Shown here: positions 8,491 to 17,700 of the stretch, piece by piece
Numbering within the stretch: position 1 is the stretch's first letter
Layout: every line of letters starts with the position of its first letter
DNA from: an uncultured Clostridia bacterium
GTDB lineage: Bacteria > Bacillota > Clostridia > Peptostreptococcales > Anaerovoracaceae
Assembly (NCBI GenBank): GCA_934255435.1
Contig: CAKQNZ010000007.1
Span: 1-26,637, forward strand
Direction: 5' to 3'
Length of the DNA: 26,637 nucleotides
Translations under genes and position numbers: made by a program
The notes under the pieces: model-generated
Databases searched by the model: none
Told to the model about the DNA's origin: nothing
What the model saw: the letters and a program-made list of their open reading frames with translations, nothing else

Positions 8491-8504
8491 TGTACTGCAG
8501 TACA
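8491..8504. promoter_or_regulatory. 14-bp perfect palindrome, candidate LuxR-type site
   Basis: TGTACTGCAGTACA is a perfect palindrome about 55 bp upstream of the proposed permease -35. On the minus strand it extends on one side to ACCTGTACTG, which resembles half of a lux-box-like site. An upstream position fits an activator, and the neighbouring gene encodes a LuxR-type regulator. Binding is inferred, not shown. Confidence 0.35.
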
Positions 8505-8588
8505 GGTAGATTACTTGTTTTTATGTAGTTTTTACTGAAAATTAAGAAGTTTTGTCGCAATAGCTCGATTTTTCAGTTTATTATTTGC

Positions 8589-8623
8589 AAAAAAAAAGGA
8601 CCTCCCGTATCCGGGAGATCCTT
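8589..8623 (-). terminator. Intrinsic terminator of the luxR-type gene
   Basis: On the minus strand, AAGGA and CTCCCG pair with CGGGAG and TCCTT around a 4-base loop with one mismatch. A run of about ten T follows. It lies 31 bp past the regulator stop codon. Confidence 0.85.
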
Positions 8624-8653
8624 ATAAACTCTTTATTACTGCTGCTGCGATGC

Positions 8654-9475
8654 TCAGATCGCTGTCTCTTTGCGTGATATCACATGGTGTGTCAGTGCTG
8701 CTCTGCTGTTGACGTCGCATTTGCGGTAGATATTTATGAGATGTTTGTTGAGTGTGTGGGATGTGATGCAGAGGTCCAGACATATCTTGTCGTTGGTGAG
8801 GCCTTCTTTCACCACCTTTGAAACTACTTCTGTCTCACGCTTCGTCAGCTGTTTTTCCTCGGCCAGCTCTGCGATTATCGCATCCAGATGCACGTCAACT
8901 ACGAAGTCTTTCGGCTTTTCCCTGCGGGATTCTTTGTAAAGTCTCAGGCTGAGATGGCGGTTGATAAGCTCCATCATGTAAAGCTCCTTGTCAGTGAAAT
9001 CGCCGTGCTCTTCGCTTCTTCCCAGCACGATGGCGGACTGAAACTCTTTCTTGTATGCACCAATGACCTGCATGCTGTACTTGACGCCGAATGTGGCGTA
9101 TGTATCGTTGAAATATCCTGTACCCATTATCTCATCATCATCTATGAGATCCATCTCACGATACACGTCCCGCCTTCCTACAAGCATCATCCACTTGCCG
9201 AAGTCCTCATCCTCGTACCTGTCGATGTACCGTGTGATCGACTCCAGCTGCTCCACAGTGGCGCCATTTTCAGCACCGTGTACATAGAGTACAGGGTCAT
9301 ACAGCAGATGATCCCCGGATCTGTCAGCCAGATGGAATACAGAAAAATCATTCGGTATCAGCTGATTGATATAGGAAAGAAATACCTTCCTGTCGTTTAT
9401 AAAATCATCGTTGTTGTAAATAAAATAGACTATGTCGTCTATAAACGCCCATTCTCTCTGTTCCAGTTTTTTCAT
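8654..9475 (-). CDS. LuxR-type transcriptional regulator
   Basis: The protein of 273 residues ends in a GerE/LuxR helix-turn-helix, about residues 207-270. It begins LTKRETEVVSKVVKEGLTNDKI and continues with a recognition helix region (ITSHTLNKHLINIYRKCDV). The ETEV and the spaced LTNDKI/TLNKHL pattern are typical. The first 190 residues are acidic and match no sensor domain I can name; a GAF-like or other small-molecule domain is possible. No receiver-domain phosphorylation site is visible, so it is probably not a two-component regulator. It has its own promoter and terminator and sits directly upstream of the permease-amidohydrolase operon, which it most likely controls. No AGGAGG is seen before the ATG, so translation may be modest. 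Confidence 0.82.
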   Translation of the reverse strand: MKKLEQREWAFIDDIVYFIYNNDDFINDRKVFLSYINQLIPNDFSVFHLADRSGDHLLYDPVLYVHGAENGATVEQLESITRYIDRYEDEDFGKWMMLVGRRDVYREMDLIDDDEIMGTGYFNDTYATFGVKYSMQVIGAYKKEFQSAIVLGRSEEHGDFTDKELYMMELINRHLSLRLYKESRREKPKDFVVDVHLDAIIAELAEEKQLTKRETEVVSKVVKEGLTNDKICLDLCITSHTLNKHLINIYRKCDVNSRAALTHHVISRKETAI

Positions 9476-9593
9476 AACTTCTGTACACCTTGCCCCGTAA
9501 AAAACATCATGTGCACGGCATTAAACTAAACCTCGCACGGCTAAATATCGACCTCTGTCCGCACACACATTCTGAATATAAATACACATTATA

Positions 9594-9621
9594 ATTATAC
9601 CATTTTTCCGTAAATTTTCAA
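9594..9621 (-). promoter_or_regulatory. Promoter of the luxR-type gene
   Basis: On the minus strand TTGAAA (9616-9621), a 16-bp spacer and TATAAT (9594-9599) form a strong sigma-A-type promoter. The transcript would carry a leader of about 110 nt before the ATG at 9475. Confidence 0.6.
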
Positions 9622-9625
9622 ATGG

Positions 9626-9648
9626 ATAAATGATTGAAAATCATTTAT
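9626..9648. promoter_or_regulatory. Dyad just upstream of the luxR-type promoter
   Basis: Perfect 10-bp arms ATAAATGATT and AATCATTTAT lie around three bases. The dyad ends 4 bp before the -35 box, a typical class II activator or autoregulator position. It shares no obvious sequence with the palindrome at 8491, so one protein binding both is not supported by sequence. Confidence 0.35.
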
Positions 9649-9673
9649 ATGGAAGTTTTCATATCGCAAAACA

Positions 9674-9759
9674 GTGGCTTCGCCACATATTATCATGTGA
9701 AACTTTTGTTGATATTCCGGAAATATCGAAAACGATATTTCCTACATAATAAAATAAAG
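9674..9759. repeat. Diverged intergenic repeat, copy B, with two hairpins
   Basis: This copy aligns with 5095-5178. It contains two clean hairpins: GTGGC-TTC-GCCAC at 9674-9686, and GGAAATATCG with CGATATTTCC around AAAA at 9719-9742. No ORF is present and no T-tract follows either hairpin on the minus strand, so a terminator role for the lipoprotein gene is weak. The remainder of the 339-bp gap 9476-9814 holds the regulator promoter and dyad. Confidence 0.45.
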
Positions 9760-9814
9760 CATGGTGATAACATTCATGCCGGATGCTGCAGACATTACTT
9801 ATATGCTGTGACAC

Positions 9815-10585
9815 TTATTTCCCAAGCTGCACTTTTTCTTCAGTTATATCGTTTTTGCCGTTTCCGTATCTGTCTACGGTGTACCATGCTGATGTTGCTG
9901 TGTGTCCGCTGCCACCGTCATTTTTCACGTTTTCATAGAGCTGTATCGTGAAGGTGCCATTGTCGTTGAAGGTCACGTCCACCTCAGGCGGGCAGTATCC
10001 GTTCTGGCTGCGGTAATAGTCCTGTGCCAGTTTTCCCAGCTCCTTGCCGGTATATGTTTTGCGGCTGCTCTGGGACGCCGATGTGTCCACTGCATCGGAT
10101 GATTTCCCTGATGACGGCACGAAGACATATATGCCTGAAGTCAGAGTGCTGCTCTCTCCGCCTGCCAGCTTTGATTCATCACGCTTCACGGTCATGTTTA
10201 TCTCGTCCTGCACAAAGGTATATACAAGGCTCTCGAAGCTGTCGGAAATATCATTGCCGCTGCTGTCGGTTATCTTTTTGATGGTCAGTGAATATCCGTC
10301 CTTCACAGCTGAATCGAGATCCATGGTGTAGATCTCCTCAGTGTATTCCGAGGAGCCTTCCTGGAAAAAGCAGTGCATTTTAAATCCTGTCTTAGTATCC
10401 AGACGGTATTTCACATCTCCGTTGTCGAGAAAATATGTATATCCGTCGTATTTCGCATATTCACTGGCTGAGCCTGTGTCTCCTGCACTTCTGCTGCTGT
10501 CTGATTCGGATTTTTTCTCACCGCAGGCAGTCATAAAACACAGCACCATAACTGCCGCCAGCAGCATACCTAAAAACTTTTTCAT
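9815..10585 (-). CDS. Secreted lipoprotein of unknown function
   Basis: The protein of 256 residues starts MKKFLGMLLAAVMVLCFMTAC, a lipoprotein signal peptide with Cys as the predicted lipidated residue; Met at the -3 position is slightly unusual. A Ser/Asp-rich linker follows, then a globular beta-rich part. The C-terminal 80 residues (GKELGKLAQDYYRSQNGYCPPEVDVTFNDNGTFTIQLYEN) are the best-ordered segment and resemble small C-terminal modules of other clostridial lipoproteins; I cannot name the family. An upstream start would add eight residues before the signal peptide, so the ATG at 10585 with AGAAG before it is preferred. The gene follows the four-helix membrane protein by 39 bp, so the two are likely cotranscribed and may act together at the membrane surface. 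Confidence 0.75.
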   Translation of the reverse strand: MKKFLGMLLAAVMVLCFMTACGEKKSESDSSRSAGDTGSASEYAKYDGYTYFLDNGDVKYRLDTKTGFKMHCFFQEGSSEYTEEIYTMDLDSAVKDGYSLTIKKITDSSGNDISDSFESLVYTFVQDEINMTVKRDESKLAGGESSTLTSGIYVFVPSSGKSSDAVDTSASQSSRKTYTGKELGKLAQDYYRSQNGYCPPEVDVTFNDNGTFTIQLYENVKNDGGSGHTATSAWYTVDRYGNGKNDITEEKVQLGK

Positions 10586-10624
10586 ATCACTTCTTCTTTC
10601 TTCAAACATATATCTTTACTCCCT

Positions 10625-11218
10625 TTACTGTACCTCTTGTTTACTGTCGTCTGTAAAATCAGGCGCCGTTTCTCTGAATTTTTTAGCCAGGGACCAGTCC
10701 TTGAGATACTGTATCGTCAGTATCAGCAGCAGCAGCGAGACTATACTGAACAGGATGATGCCAAGCAGCGAGCCTTTACTGAAATACTGCATGCCCATGG
10801 CCACATTTATCCACACGATCATCACTACTCCACCGGCGGATGCTGCAAAAAGTATCGCTATCAGCACTGCTGATAGCAGCAGTTTCTTCGGTTCACAAAT
10901 GACCTTGCTCCTGGCAGCTTTGGTTATGGATGAATATCCATCGGGGCTGAAACTTTCCGGTGACGCCAGGGCTGCCTCCATTTCCAGGCAGGCCTGCTCA
11001 GTCTTTATCCAGCTCCTGCGCAATATCGGATACTGAATAAGTATCACCAGCATTATGATGAAGTCAGTCGTCTTCACCATCTGGTCCATGCCGAAATAAA
11101 AAGTTGCGATTAGCGCTGCTGCAAACATGATGAACGCCACCAGAAAAACTTTCCGGCATACGCTGTATATCCTGTTGTTGCGTTTCAGCTGTCTTAATAT
11201 GAATTCTTCCTGATACAC
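10625..11218 (-). CDS. Four-helix membrane protein of unknown function
   Basis: The protein of about 197 residues has four hydrophobic helices: residues about 25-45 and 50-68, then about 115-143 and 150-172. A charged cytoplasmic loop (WIKTEQACLEMEAALASPESFSPDG) separates the two pairs. The tail is acidic and ends KQEVQ. The frame reaches a TTG at 11248, but GGAGAGG lies six bases before a GTG at 11218, which I take as the start. It resembles small paired-helix membrane proteins often found near lipoproteins in Clostridia; no family name is justified. It sits between the subtilase and the lipoprotein. Confidence 0.7.
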   Translation of the reverse strand: MYQEEFILRQLKRNNRIYSVCRKVFLVAFIMFAAALIATFYFGMDQMVKTTDFIIMLVILIQYPILRRSWIKTEQACLEMEAALASPESFSPDGYSSITKAARSKVICEPKKLLLSAVLIAILFAASAGGVVMIVWINVAMGMQYFSKGSLLGIILFSIVSLLLLILTIQYLKDWSLAKKFRETAPDFTDDSKQEVQ

Positions 11219-11298
11219 TATGAACCTCTCCTTTCGCAGCGCAGTCAACGATATTATGGTACGTCTTCTGCGACTGTCTATATTCTACCATTATTCCA

Positions 11299-13728
11299 CT
11301 ATCTATATGATACGATTTCCGAAATGTCCCTGACAATACGGAAATCTGCTGTTTTTTCTGTTTTCCGAAGAGCTGCCGGCGTTGCGGCTTCTTTCTTCAG
11401 TTCTGGTATCTTCTTCTCTGCTGCTTCAAGTATATCCAGACCTTCCACCATGGCTTTCACATCGTCTGCCAGTGCTTCGTAGGCTTCTCTTGCTGCTTTT
11501 ATCTGCTCTTCTTTGTCCAGTGTCACTGTTCCGATGGATTCTATCTGCTTCGATACTTCGTATGCCGCAGCTGCCTTTGCTCTCAGCTCTGCCAGCTTCT
11601 TCTCTGCTGCCTCAAGCTTATCCAGGCCTTCCACCTGTGCTTTCGCATTGTCTGTAAGGGCATCGTATGCTGCTCTTGCTTCTGCTATCTGGCTTTCTGT
11701 CTCAAAGCTGATTCCTCCCGGTATCGCTGCTATCTTTTCGCTCACTGCCTGGGCATCGAGCTTGTCTCTGTCTATGACTGTGATGGCGATACGCTCTGTC
11801 TTCACTTTCACTGTGTCTGTCTGGCCGTTTCCTGTGTCTTTCCTGTTGGTCACGGCTGCATAGTAGTAAAGTGTTCCTGCTTCTTCTGTCGATATCTCGC
11901 ACAGCTCTGACGTCTGACCTTTCACTGGATCGCCTTTTCCGTCCCTGTACTTGCTGGCGTACCACTGGTATGTCAGCTCGCCTCCGTCTGTGGACTTCGC
12001 CTCGACTTTTATCCTGTCTGCGGCTTTGCCGCTCATCGTGAATGAACCTGTACCTGCATCATATCCTTTGAGATATACTGTGTATGTATACCTGCCGTCT
12101 GCCAGTCTGTATGTTCCGTCTGCTGACTTCGCCTGGAGATTTCCCTTGCGGTCAAATACTGATATGTCTGCTCCGTCTGCTGATGCTCCTGTCTCATCCG
12201 AAACATAGATCTCTGCTTTTGATGTTATTTTTGACATCACGATATTTATCTCACGATAGGAATCGTATCTGCCCATTTCGAAGCTGCCTTTTTCTGTGCT
12301 GTATCCGTCACAGTTGACAGTGTATGAATATGTTCCTCTCTGGAGATTGTATCTGCTGTTGTCAGTCTTCACCGGAGATACTTCATCACCATTGCTGTCT
12401 CTGAGGATCACATCTGCATCCTCGATCTCATTTCCATCGCTGTCTACAGCTTTTATCACGGCGTAAAGCGTTGATGCCTGCATGTATACTTTGATGGTCT
12501 GCTTGTCGCTGTTTGCTACTTTGATCTTGCCGATCTCGTCTTCATACCCAGCTCTTGCTGCAGTGTATGTGTACTTCTCGCCTCTCACCAGCTGATATAC
12601 GCCATCGGAAACGGCTGGTATCCTGTTTCCCTGAGAGTCTTTCACGCTTACTGATACATTGCTGATAGCTTCGCCCGGTTCTTTCTCTGTGCCTGATATA
12701 CATGAGAAATCAACTGTGGAAATTTCTCCGCTTGTATGCACCATGATGGTCTCATCCAGTGCTTCACGCTTCACTGTGAGATATGCTGATTTAGTTTCGT
12801 ACCCTTTGACTTTTACATCATATTTATAAGTGCCTTCAGGTACCTGTATGCTGTAAGCTCCGTTCTCGGACTGTTTCACCTCTGATGAAAGACTGTCGCT
12901 TGTCTTTGTTAGAGTTATCTCTGCACCGTCAAGCTTGTCTTTTTCCGAATCGATGATATCGAGCGAAACATCGTATGTTTTTTCCAGAGATGTTCTTTCT
13001 TTCTGGTTTTCGCTCAATGTAGTTATGCGGCTTTCCTTCGTCCAGTAGCCTTCCTTTTCCAGGACATATTTGTATTTTCCTTTATGGAGTGTGTATGTGC
13101 CGGCGTATTCACCGTCCTTTTCAGGTTCTATCACATGACCTTTCTCCCACTTTCCGGCTTTGATACCGGCTTCTTCATCGTCTTCCCACTCGATGTCCTC
13201 GGCTGCCTCGAGACGGATATCCACGCCGTCAAGCTTTTCACCGTCCTGGTCGTCGATATCGAAAGAAAGATGGTATGCAGGCACGTATGCCTTTTCCAGC
13301 AGATATTCGCTTGCTTTTCCAAAATCCACAAGGCCCCAGCCATAGTAGATGTCGAAACCTTCATCGCCCTTATCCTGGCATGTTTCCTGGAGCAGCTGCT
13401 TGAACTCGTTCTGGTTCATTTCAGGGAAAACGGAACGTGCCATTGCTCCCAGCGCCACTACTTCAGGGCAGGCGTAGGATGTACCGCTGCCTGTCACGTA
13501 TTTGCTTGCTTCATTGAGCACGCTTGTGACTTTTCCTCCTGGTGCAGCTACATATACGCTGTCTCCGTACTGTGAAAAGTATGACGGCTGACCGTCTTCA
13601 TCGAGAGATGCTACGCCAATGACGCAGTCGTATGCTGCAGGATAGTTGTTGACTCTTGTACCGTCGTTTCCTGCTGCGGCTACTACCAGTATGCCTTTTT
13701 CAACAGCTGTTTCACAGGCTGTCTTCAT
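11299..13728 (-). CDS. C-terminal fragment of the S8 protease (Ser and repeat region)
   Basis: This frame is open from 13803, with a first ATG at 13728, and encodes about 809 residues. It carries the oxyanion-hole Asn (AAAGNDG) and the catalytic Ser (GSGTSYACPEVVALGAM). Tandem PEGA/carboxypeptidase-regulatory-like repeats follow (DGYSTEKGSFEMG, KGYDAGTGSFTMSG and relatives), then an Ig-like segment (YQWYASKYRDGKGDP) and two helical repeats (AREAYEALADDVKAMVEGLDILEAAEKK). It has no signal peptide and no good ribosome binding site at the first ATG, so independent translation into a secreted product is unlikely. It ends in TAG, a stop otherwise rare in this window. Confidence 0.7.
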   Translation of the reverse strand: MKTACETAVEKGILVVAAAGNDGTRVNNYPAAYDCVIGVASLDEDGQPSYFSQYGDSVYVAAPGGKVTSVLNEASKYVTGSGTSYACPEVVALGAMARSVFPEMNQNEFKQLLQETCQDKGDEGFDIYYGWGLVDFGKASEYLLEKAYVPAYHLSFDIDDQDGEKLDGVDIRLEAAEDIEWEDDEEAGIKAGKWEKGHVIEPEKDGEYAGTYTLHKGKYKYVLEKEGYWTKESRITTLSENQKERTSLEKTYDVSLDIIDSEKDKLDGAEITLTKTSDSLSSEVKQSENGAYSIQVPEGTYKYDVKVKGYETKSAYLTVKREALDETIMVHTSGEISTVDFSCISGTEKEPGEAISNVSVSVKDSQGNRIPAVSDGVYQLVRGEKYTYTAARAGYEDEIGKIKVANSDKQTIKVYMQASTLYAVIKAVDSDGNEIEDADVILRDSNGDEVSPVKTDNSRYNLQRGTYSYTVNCDGYSTEKGSFEMGRYDSYREINIVMSKITSKAEIYVSDETGASADGADISVFDRKGNLQAKSADGTYRLADGRYTYTVYLKGYDAGTGSFTMSGKAADRIKVEAKSTDGGELTYQWYASKYRDGKGDPVKGQTSELCEISTEEAGTLYYYAAVTNRKDTGNGQTDTVKVKTERIAITVIDRDKLDAQAVSEKIAAIPGGISFETESQIAEARAAYDALTDNAKAQVEGLDKLEAAEKKLAELRAKAAAAYEVSKQIESIGTVTLDKEEQIKAAREAYEALADDVKAMVEGLDILEAAEKKIPELKKEAATPAALRKTEKTADFRIVRDISEIVSYR

Positions 13729-13783
13729 CTCTGTACTGGAACCTTCCGATCCCAGACTCAGGTTGATGACATCTACGTCAGCA

Positions 13784-14626
13784 TCAATAGCTGTATATAC
13801 CTTCTACGACTGTGGATGTGCTTGTACGACCTGTGCTTCCGAAGATCCTTATCGGCAGGATATCCACATCAGGCATTATTCCCGCTACGCCTTTGCCGTT
13901 GTTCTGCCTGTCGGCGATGAGGCCTGTTATGAATGTACCATGTCCCAGTGTATCAGGCGTTCCTTCCTGAGAGTCCATGAGGTTTGTACCTTTGAGGATG
14001 TGGTCGTAGTTGATATCCTCATGAGGATCTTTCACCTGCGTGCCACCTGAACCATAGACGCCGCTGTCTACTACTGCAACTGTGACATTACCTTTCTGGT
14101 CCTTGTCCCAGTACTGTCCGTAGAGCTTGTTTTTCCACGCCTCTGGTACATTCATCATCGGCAGGTTCCACTGCTTTTCACTGTACCACTTGTCATTCGG
14201 TTCCGGTGAGTAGTCCGATATCTCCACTGTGTAGTCCGGTTCGATGGATTCGATGTACTTCTCATCTGCAAAGGCGTCTATCGTCGCAAGACTGTCTGCC
14301 TTGTACACTCCGGAAGACTTGTTGTAGCTCACCTGTCCCTTGAATTCCTTCAGGACACTCTTCGAATGGAAAGTATCAGGTGCTGAGTCCTTCAGCCTGA
14401 ACATGTATCCGTCGTAAAGGCTGCTGTCCACTTTCTCCGGCTTTATCTCTTTGCCTTCGTTGTCGTATGCAGTTATCAGCTTCGTGATACCTTTGTTCTC
14501 ATATCCTGATATCTCTTCGTTTTTGTCTTTCGCAAAGACCCCTGTGGCTGTGGTAAGCACCAGTGCCACCGCAAGAGCTGCTGCGATACTCCCCAGAAAA
14601 AATATTCGTTTCTTTTGCTTTTTCAT
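13784..14626 (-). CDS. N-terminal fragment of the S8 protease (Asp and His present)
   Basis: This frame of 280 residues holds the signal peptide (residues 1-32), an inhibitor-like prodomain (about 40-140) and the first half of the catalytic domain with Asp187 and His229. It stops at TGA right after EGIYSY, before the oxyanion Asn and the nucleophile Ser, so the fragment alone cannot be a working protease. AAAGGA lies twelve bases before the ATG. The upstream surface-protein gene ends 99 bp away with no clear terminator between, so both may share a transcript. Confidence 0.75.
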   Translation of the reverse strand: MKKQKKRIFFLGSIAAALAVALVLTTATGVFAKDKNEEISGYENKGITKLITAYDNEGKEIKPEKVDSSLYDGYMFRLKDSAPDTFHSKSVLKEFKGQVSYNKSSGVYKADSLATIDAFADEKYIESIEPDYTVEISDYSPEPNDKWYSEKQWNLPMMNVPEAWKNKLYGQYWDKDQKGNVTVAVVDSGVYGSGGTQVKDPHEDINYDHILKGTNLMDSQEGTPDTLGHGTFITGLIADRQNNGKGVAGIMPDVDILPIRIFGSTGRTSTSTVVEGIYSY

Positions 14627-14725
14627 AAACTTTGCTTTTCCTTTTGATATACCGGAAAGAGCCACTCGTCTGAGCAGCTCTCCCCGTGTCTTTGACCGCT
14701 GATGCAATCTGTTAGTTATGGCTGT

Positions 14726-17700
14726 TTATTTCACCTTCGCCGACTTAACAGCGGAGAAGCTGCCGTAAACTGCCTTGCCTTTCACTGTCCTGTACGCTCT
14801 CACCTTGTAGTAGTACCTCTGGTTCTTGTACAGCTTCTTGTTTGTGTACGATGTCTTGCTTCCACCCTTCACTGTAGTGAGCTTCTTGAACTTGCCGTTC
14901 TTCGTTGTCGCTTTGTAGATCTGGTAGCCGCTTGCTCCCGACACTTTCTTCCACTTGACTGCGATCCTCCATGTTCCGATGGCTTTGGCGCTTGCCTTCA
15001 CCTTCGCAGGTACCGGTCTTGCCTTCACATCTGACGAGTATCCTCCGTAGAGTTTCTGTCCGTCAAGTGTTCCGTATGCCCTTACCTTGTAGTAGTATGT
15101 CTTTCCTGTCGTGAGCTTTCCGTTCGTATAAGATGTCGCTGTCGTCGTCTTCACCTTCGTATACTTGCCGTTCTTCTTAGTCGCTCTGTATACTTCATAA
15201 GACTTCGCTTTCTTGTCTTTCTTCCAGCTTATCTTCACTGACTTGTATGATGCACTTGCTGCTTTCACTCCTGCTGTCTTCGCCGGCGTGTTGTCTATCA
15301 CTGCCTTCGTCTTCAGTTTGGCTATCGCTGCATTTGCATCTGCCACTATCTTTTCAACAGCTTCGATGCTCTCTGCATCCTTGATGGCTTTCACGTTCAC
15401 AAGTACGATCTTCACTATCTTGTTCTGTTCTGCTTCATAGTACAGTTCTGTCTTGCCGTACCAGTCTTCCAGACTGTCTGTAGCTTCTGCTTTCGCTATC
15501 GCAAGATCTATCTCTGCCTTAGCTTCCTTCACAAGTGTATCGATCTCTTTCTGTGTCTTAGCTTCATCGATCTTATCGCTGTATTCCGATATGATCTCTC
15601 TTATCAGTGCTCTGTCTTCTCTGTCGAGCCTACTCAGATCCTTGTATCCTGCAAGCTCTCCCTTCGCTTCTGACTTCACTGCCTGATCTTCATTCTTCAC
15701 TGCTCCTATCGCTGCTTTGGCTTCTGTAAGCAGTTCTGTGATTTTTCCTGCGTTCTCTGCGTTCTCGATCTTTTCCTTGTACTCCTTCAGCAGATCTGCT
15801 ATCTGTGCTCTCTCTGCTTCTCTGTACGAGTCGAGTCCCAGGCTTTCTGTGTAGTCCTTCAGCTCTTCTATCGCTGCTGCTCTTGCCAGCGGCTCCAGCT
15901 GTCCGTCGCTTGTGACGAAATCTGACAGGGCGTCCTTCATCGCTGTTTCTGCAACGTCGATCTCTGCCTGTGATGCGTTCCTGTCGCTTGCTACTGACTT
16001 AGCTGCCTTGATAGCGTCCTTCAGGGCGTCCACTGTTCTCTCTGTTGCCCAGACTTCGTTCTCGCTGACGTTCTTTCCGTCTTTGGATACTGTCACATCA
16101 TCGAGCATATTCTCTGCTATCGCTGATTCCAGTCCTGTCCTGTCTGCTCCCTTGCCCTGCTTCTTCAGTTTGTCGAACCTCTTCTGTGCATCTGCAAGGT
16201 CATCATAGGCTCCCATGATGTCTCCGTTTATCACGCCTTCTTTTTCAAGCACTGCCTTAGCTTCGTCTATCGCTTTGCCGAACCTGTCTTTCGCTGCCTT
16301 GTCTGTGTAGCTGTATGCTGATGATACATCTGTTCCATCCTCTGATACATATGTTGCATCTGCATCAAGCTGTGCTTCGCCTACTGCTTCTGAAAGCAGA
16401 TTCTTCACTGTCTCGTTGGCTGCGCTGTCTGTCTTGTAGTTTACAGTTCCTTCTGTCTGCTGATATGTGAAGTAGCTGTATGTGAAGTCGTCCGGCGTCT
16501 TCTGTCCGTAGTTTATCATATATGCGTACAGATAGTCTGCCTGTGATGCATAGTAGTTCCAGTAATCCTTGCTCACTCCTGAGCTTGCTCCGAATGATTT
16601 CAGGGCGAGTACTGGTTTCACTTTAACTGCATCCTTGTCGCTTCCGCTCGTCCATTCAGGGTAGTAGTACCTGTCTGCCATCAGTCCGTCATGGTCGTAG
16701 ATATAGCTTCCAAATGTCAGGCTGTCTCCTGATGCAAACTCTACTCCTGCTTTGCCGAACAGTGTGTCGAGGTATACATATTCCTTGACTGCTCTTCCTG
16801 CATAGCCGTTGCCCATTGCCGAGTAGTACAGTGTTCCCTGATTGTCTGACTCTGCCATTGCCAGCATATCTTTCTTCGTGAACTTCTTAGCCAGTACTTT
16901 CGCATGGCCTTTCACCTGTACATAGAGGTTGAAGTACGGCGGCGGCGTCTGCTCGCTGAAGTAGCCGTCCCACTCTGCATCTTCGTTCACGTTCTGGCCT
17001 GTGTAGCTTGTCGACTTGTCTGCTCCTGCAGCTCTCGTCTGCCATGCCAGCTGCGGATATACTCCGTCTGCCAGCTTCCAGCTGTCTTTATTCCAGCTGC
17101 TGTATGTTCCTGCTGATACTGCCTGTGCTGCTGTAAGCTTGTCACCATCGAACTGGCTGTTCAGCTTCGCTCCTGTGATCTTGATGTCCTTAAGACCGTA
17201 GTTGGCTGTGAAGCTGCTTCCGGCATTACCTGCCACCTTGCCTGCCTCTGTTTTATTGTCGTTGCCCTTGATGTACTTGTTCAGTGCAAAGTTGTTCTTT
17301 ATGATTGCATCCGCACCGTCTTTTCCACCGTTTCCAACGATACCGCCGAGATATGAAGTGAATACACTCACATCAAGCGGTCTTGCATCTATCGATGCTG
17401 TGGAGTAGCAGTCCGTCACGGAGTTTGTCGGATATCTCATAGCTCCGACGATGCCGCCTGCAGTTACCTGCCTTGTCTCTGCACCGATGTATGTTCCCCT
17501 GGTGTAGCACTCTGTGATGCTTACGTTACCGCTGAGGGATCCTGCTATACCTCCGATGTATGTGTCGCATGCATAGCCGTAACCTGCTAACGGATATCCT
17601 CCGACAGTCTCTGTCTCCAGGGATGCGATGGCTCTGATGCCCATGTTGGTGTAGCATCCGCTGATCTTCGCATTTCCCTGTACGAAACCTGCGATACCGC

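Larger units (their letters stand above)
11299..14626 (-). pseudogene. Subtilisin-family (S8) surface protease gene, frameshifted
   Basis: Two overlapping frames together encode one protease. A signal peptide (MKKQKKRIFFLGSIAAALAVALVL...) and a prodomain are followed by the catalytic domain with Asp187 (AVVDSGVYG) and His229 (LGHGTFITG). The shifted frame then carries Asn321 (AAAGNDG) and Ser384 (GTSYACP). Restored length would be about 1109 residues. The break is at about 13795, where VVEGIY runs into SY-stop while the other frame reads TAIDADVDVINLSLG. One extra TA in the TATATA tract would give GIYTAID without any other change, so a 2-bp loss is the simplest cause. The C-terminal half has about five PEGA/Cna-like repeats (Y-x-Y-x-V-x-x-x-G-Y), an Ig-like segment and two helical ALTD/AAR repeats, with no sortase signal. 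Start 14626 is chosen because the signal peptide begins there. Confidence 0.8.

Noticed and set aside
8654..9475. Quorum-sensing LuxR protein
   Set aside because: The N-terminal half lacks the acyl-homoserine-lactone-binding motif pattern and no synthase gene is near; only the C-terminal helix-turn-helix is shared.
9719..9742. Terminator of the lipoprotein gene
   Set aside because: The hairpin has no T-tract on the minus strand and fits better as part of the shared intergenic repeat.
10341..11036. Plus-strand frame of 231 codons
   Set aside because: It is antisense to the lipoprotein and membrane protein genes and has no domain or ribosome binding site.
13784..13803. Programmed +1 frameshift in the protease gene
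   Set aside because: There is no known slippery motif such as CUUUGA, and skipping one base gives a poorer family match than restoring one TA; a dinucleotide loss is simpler.
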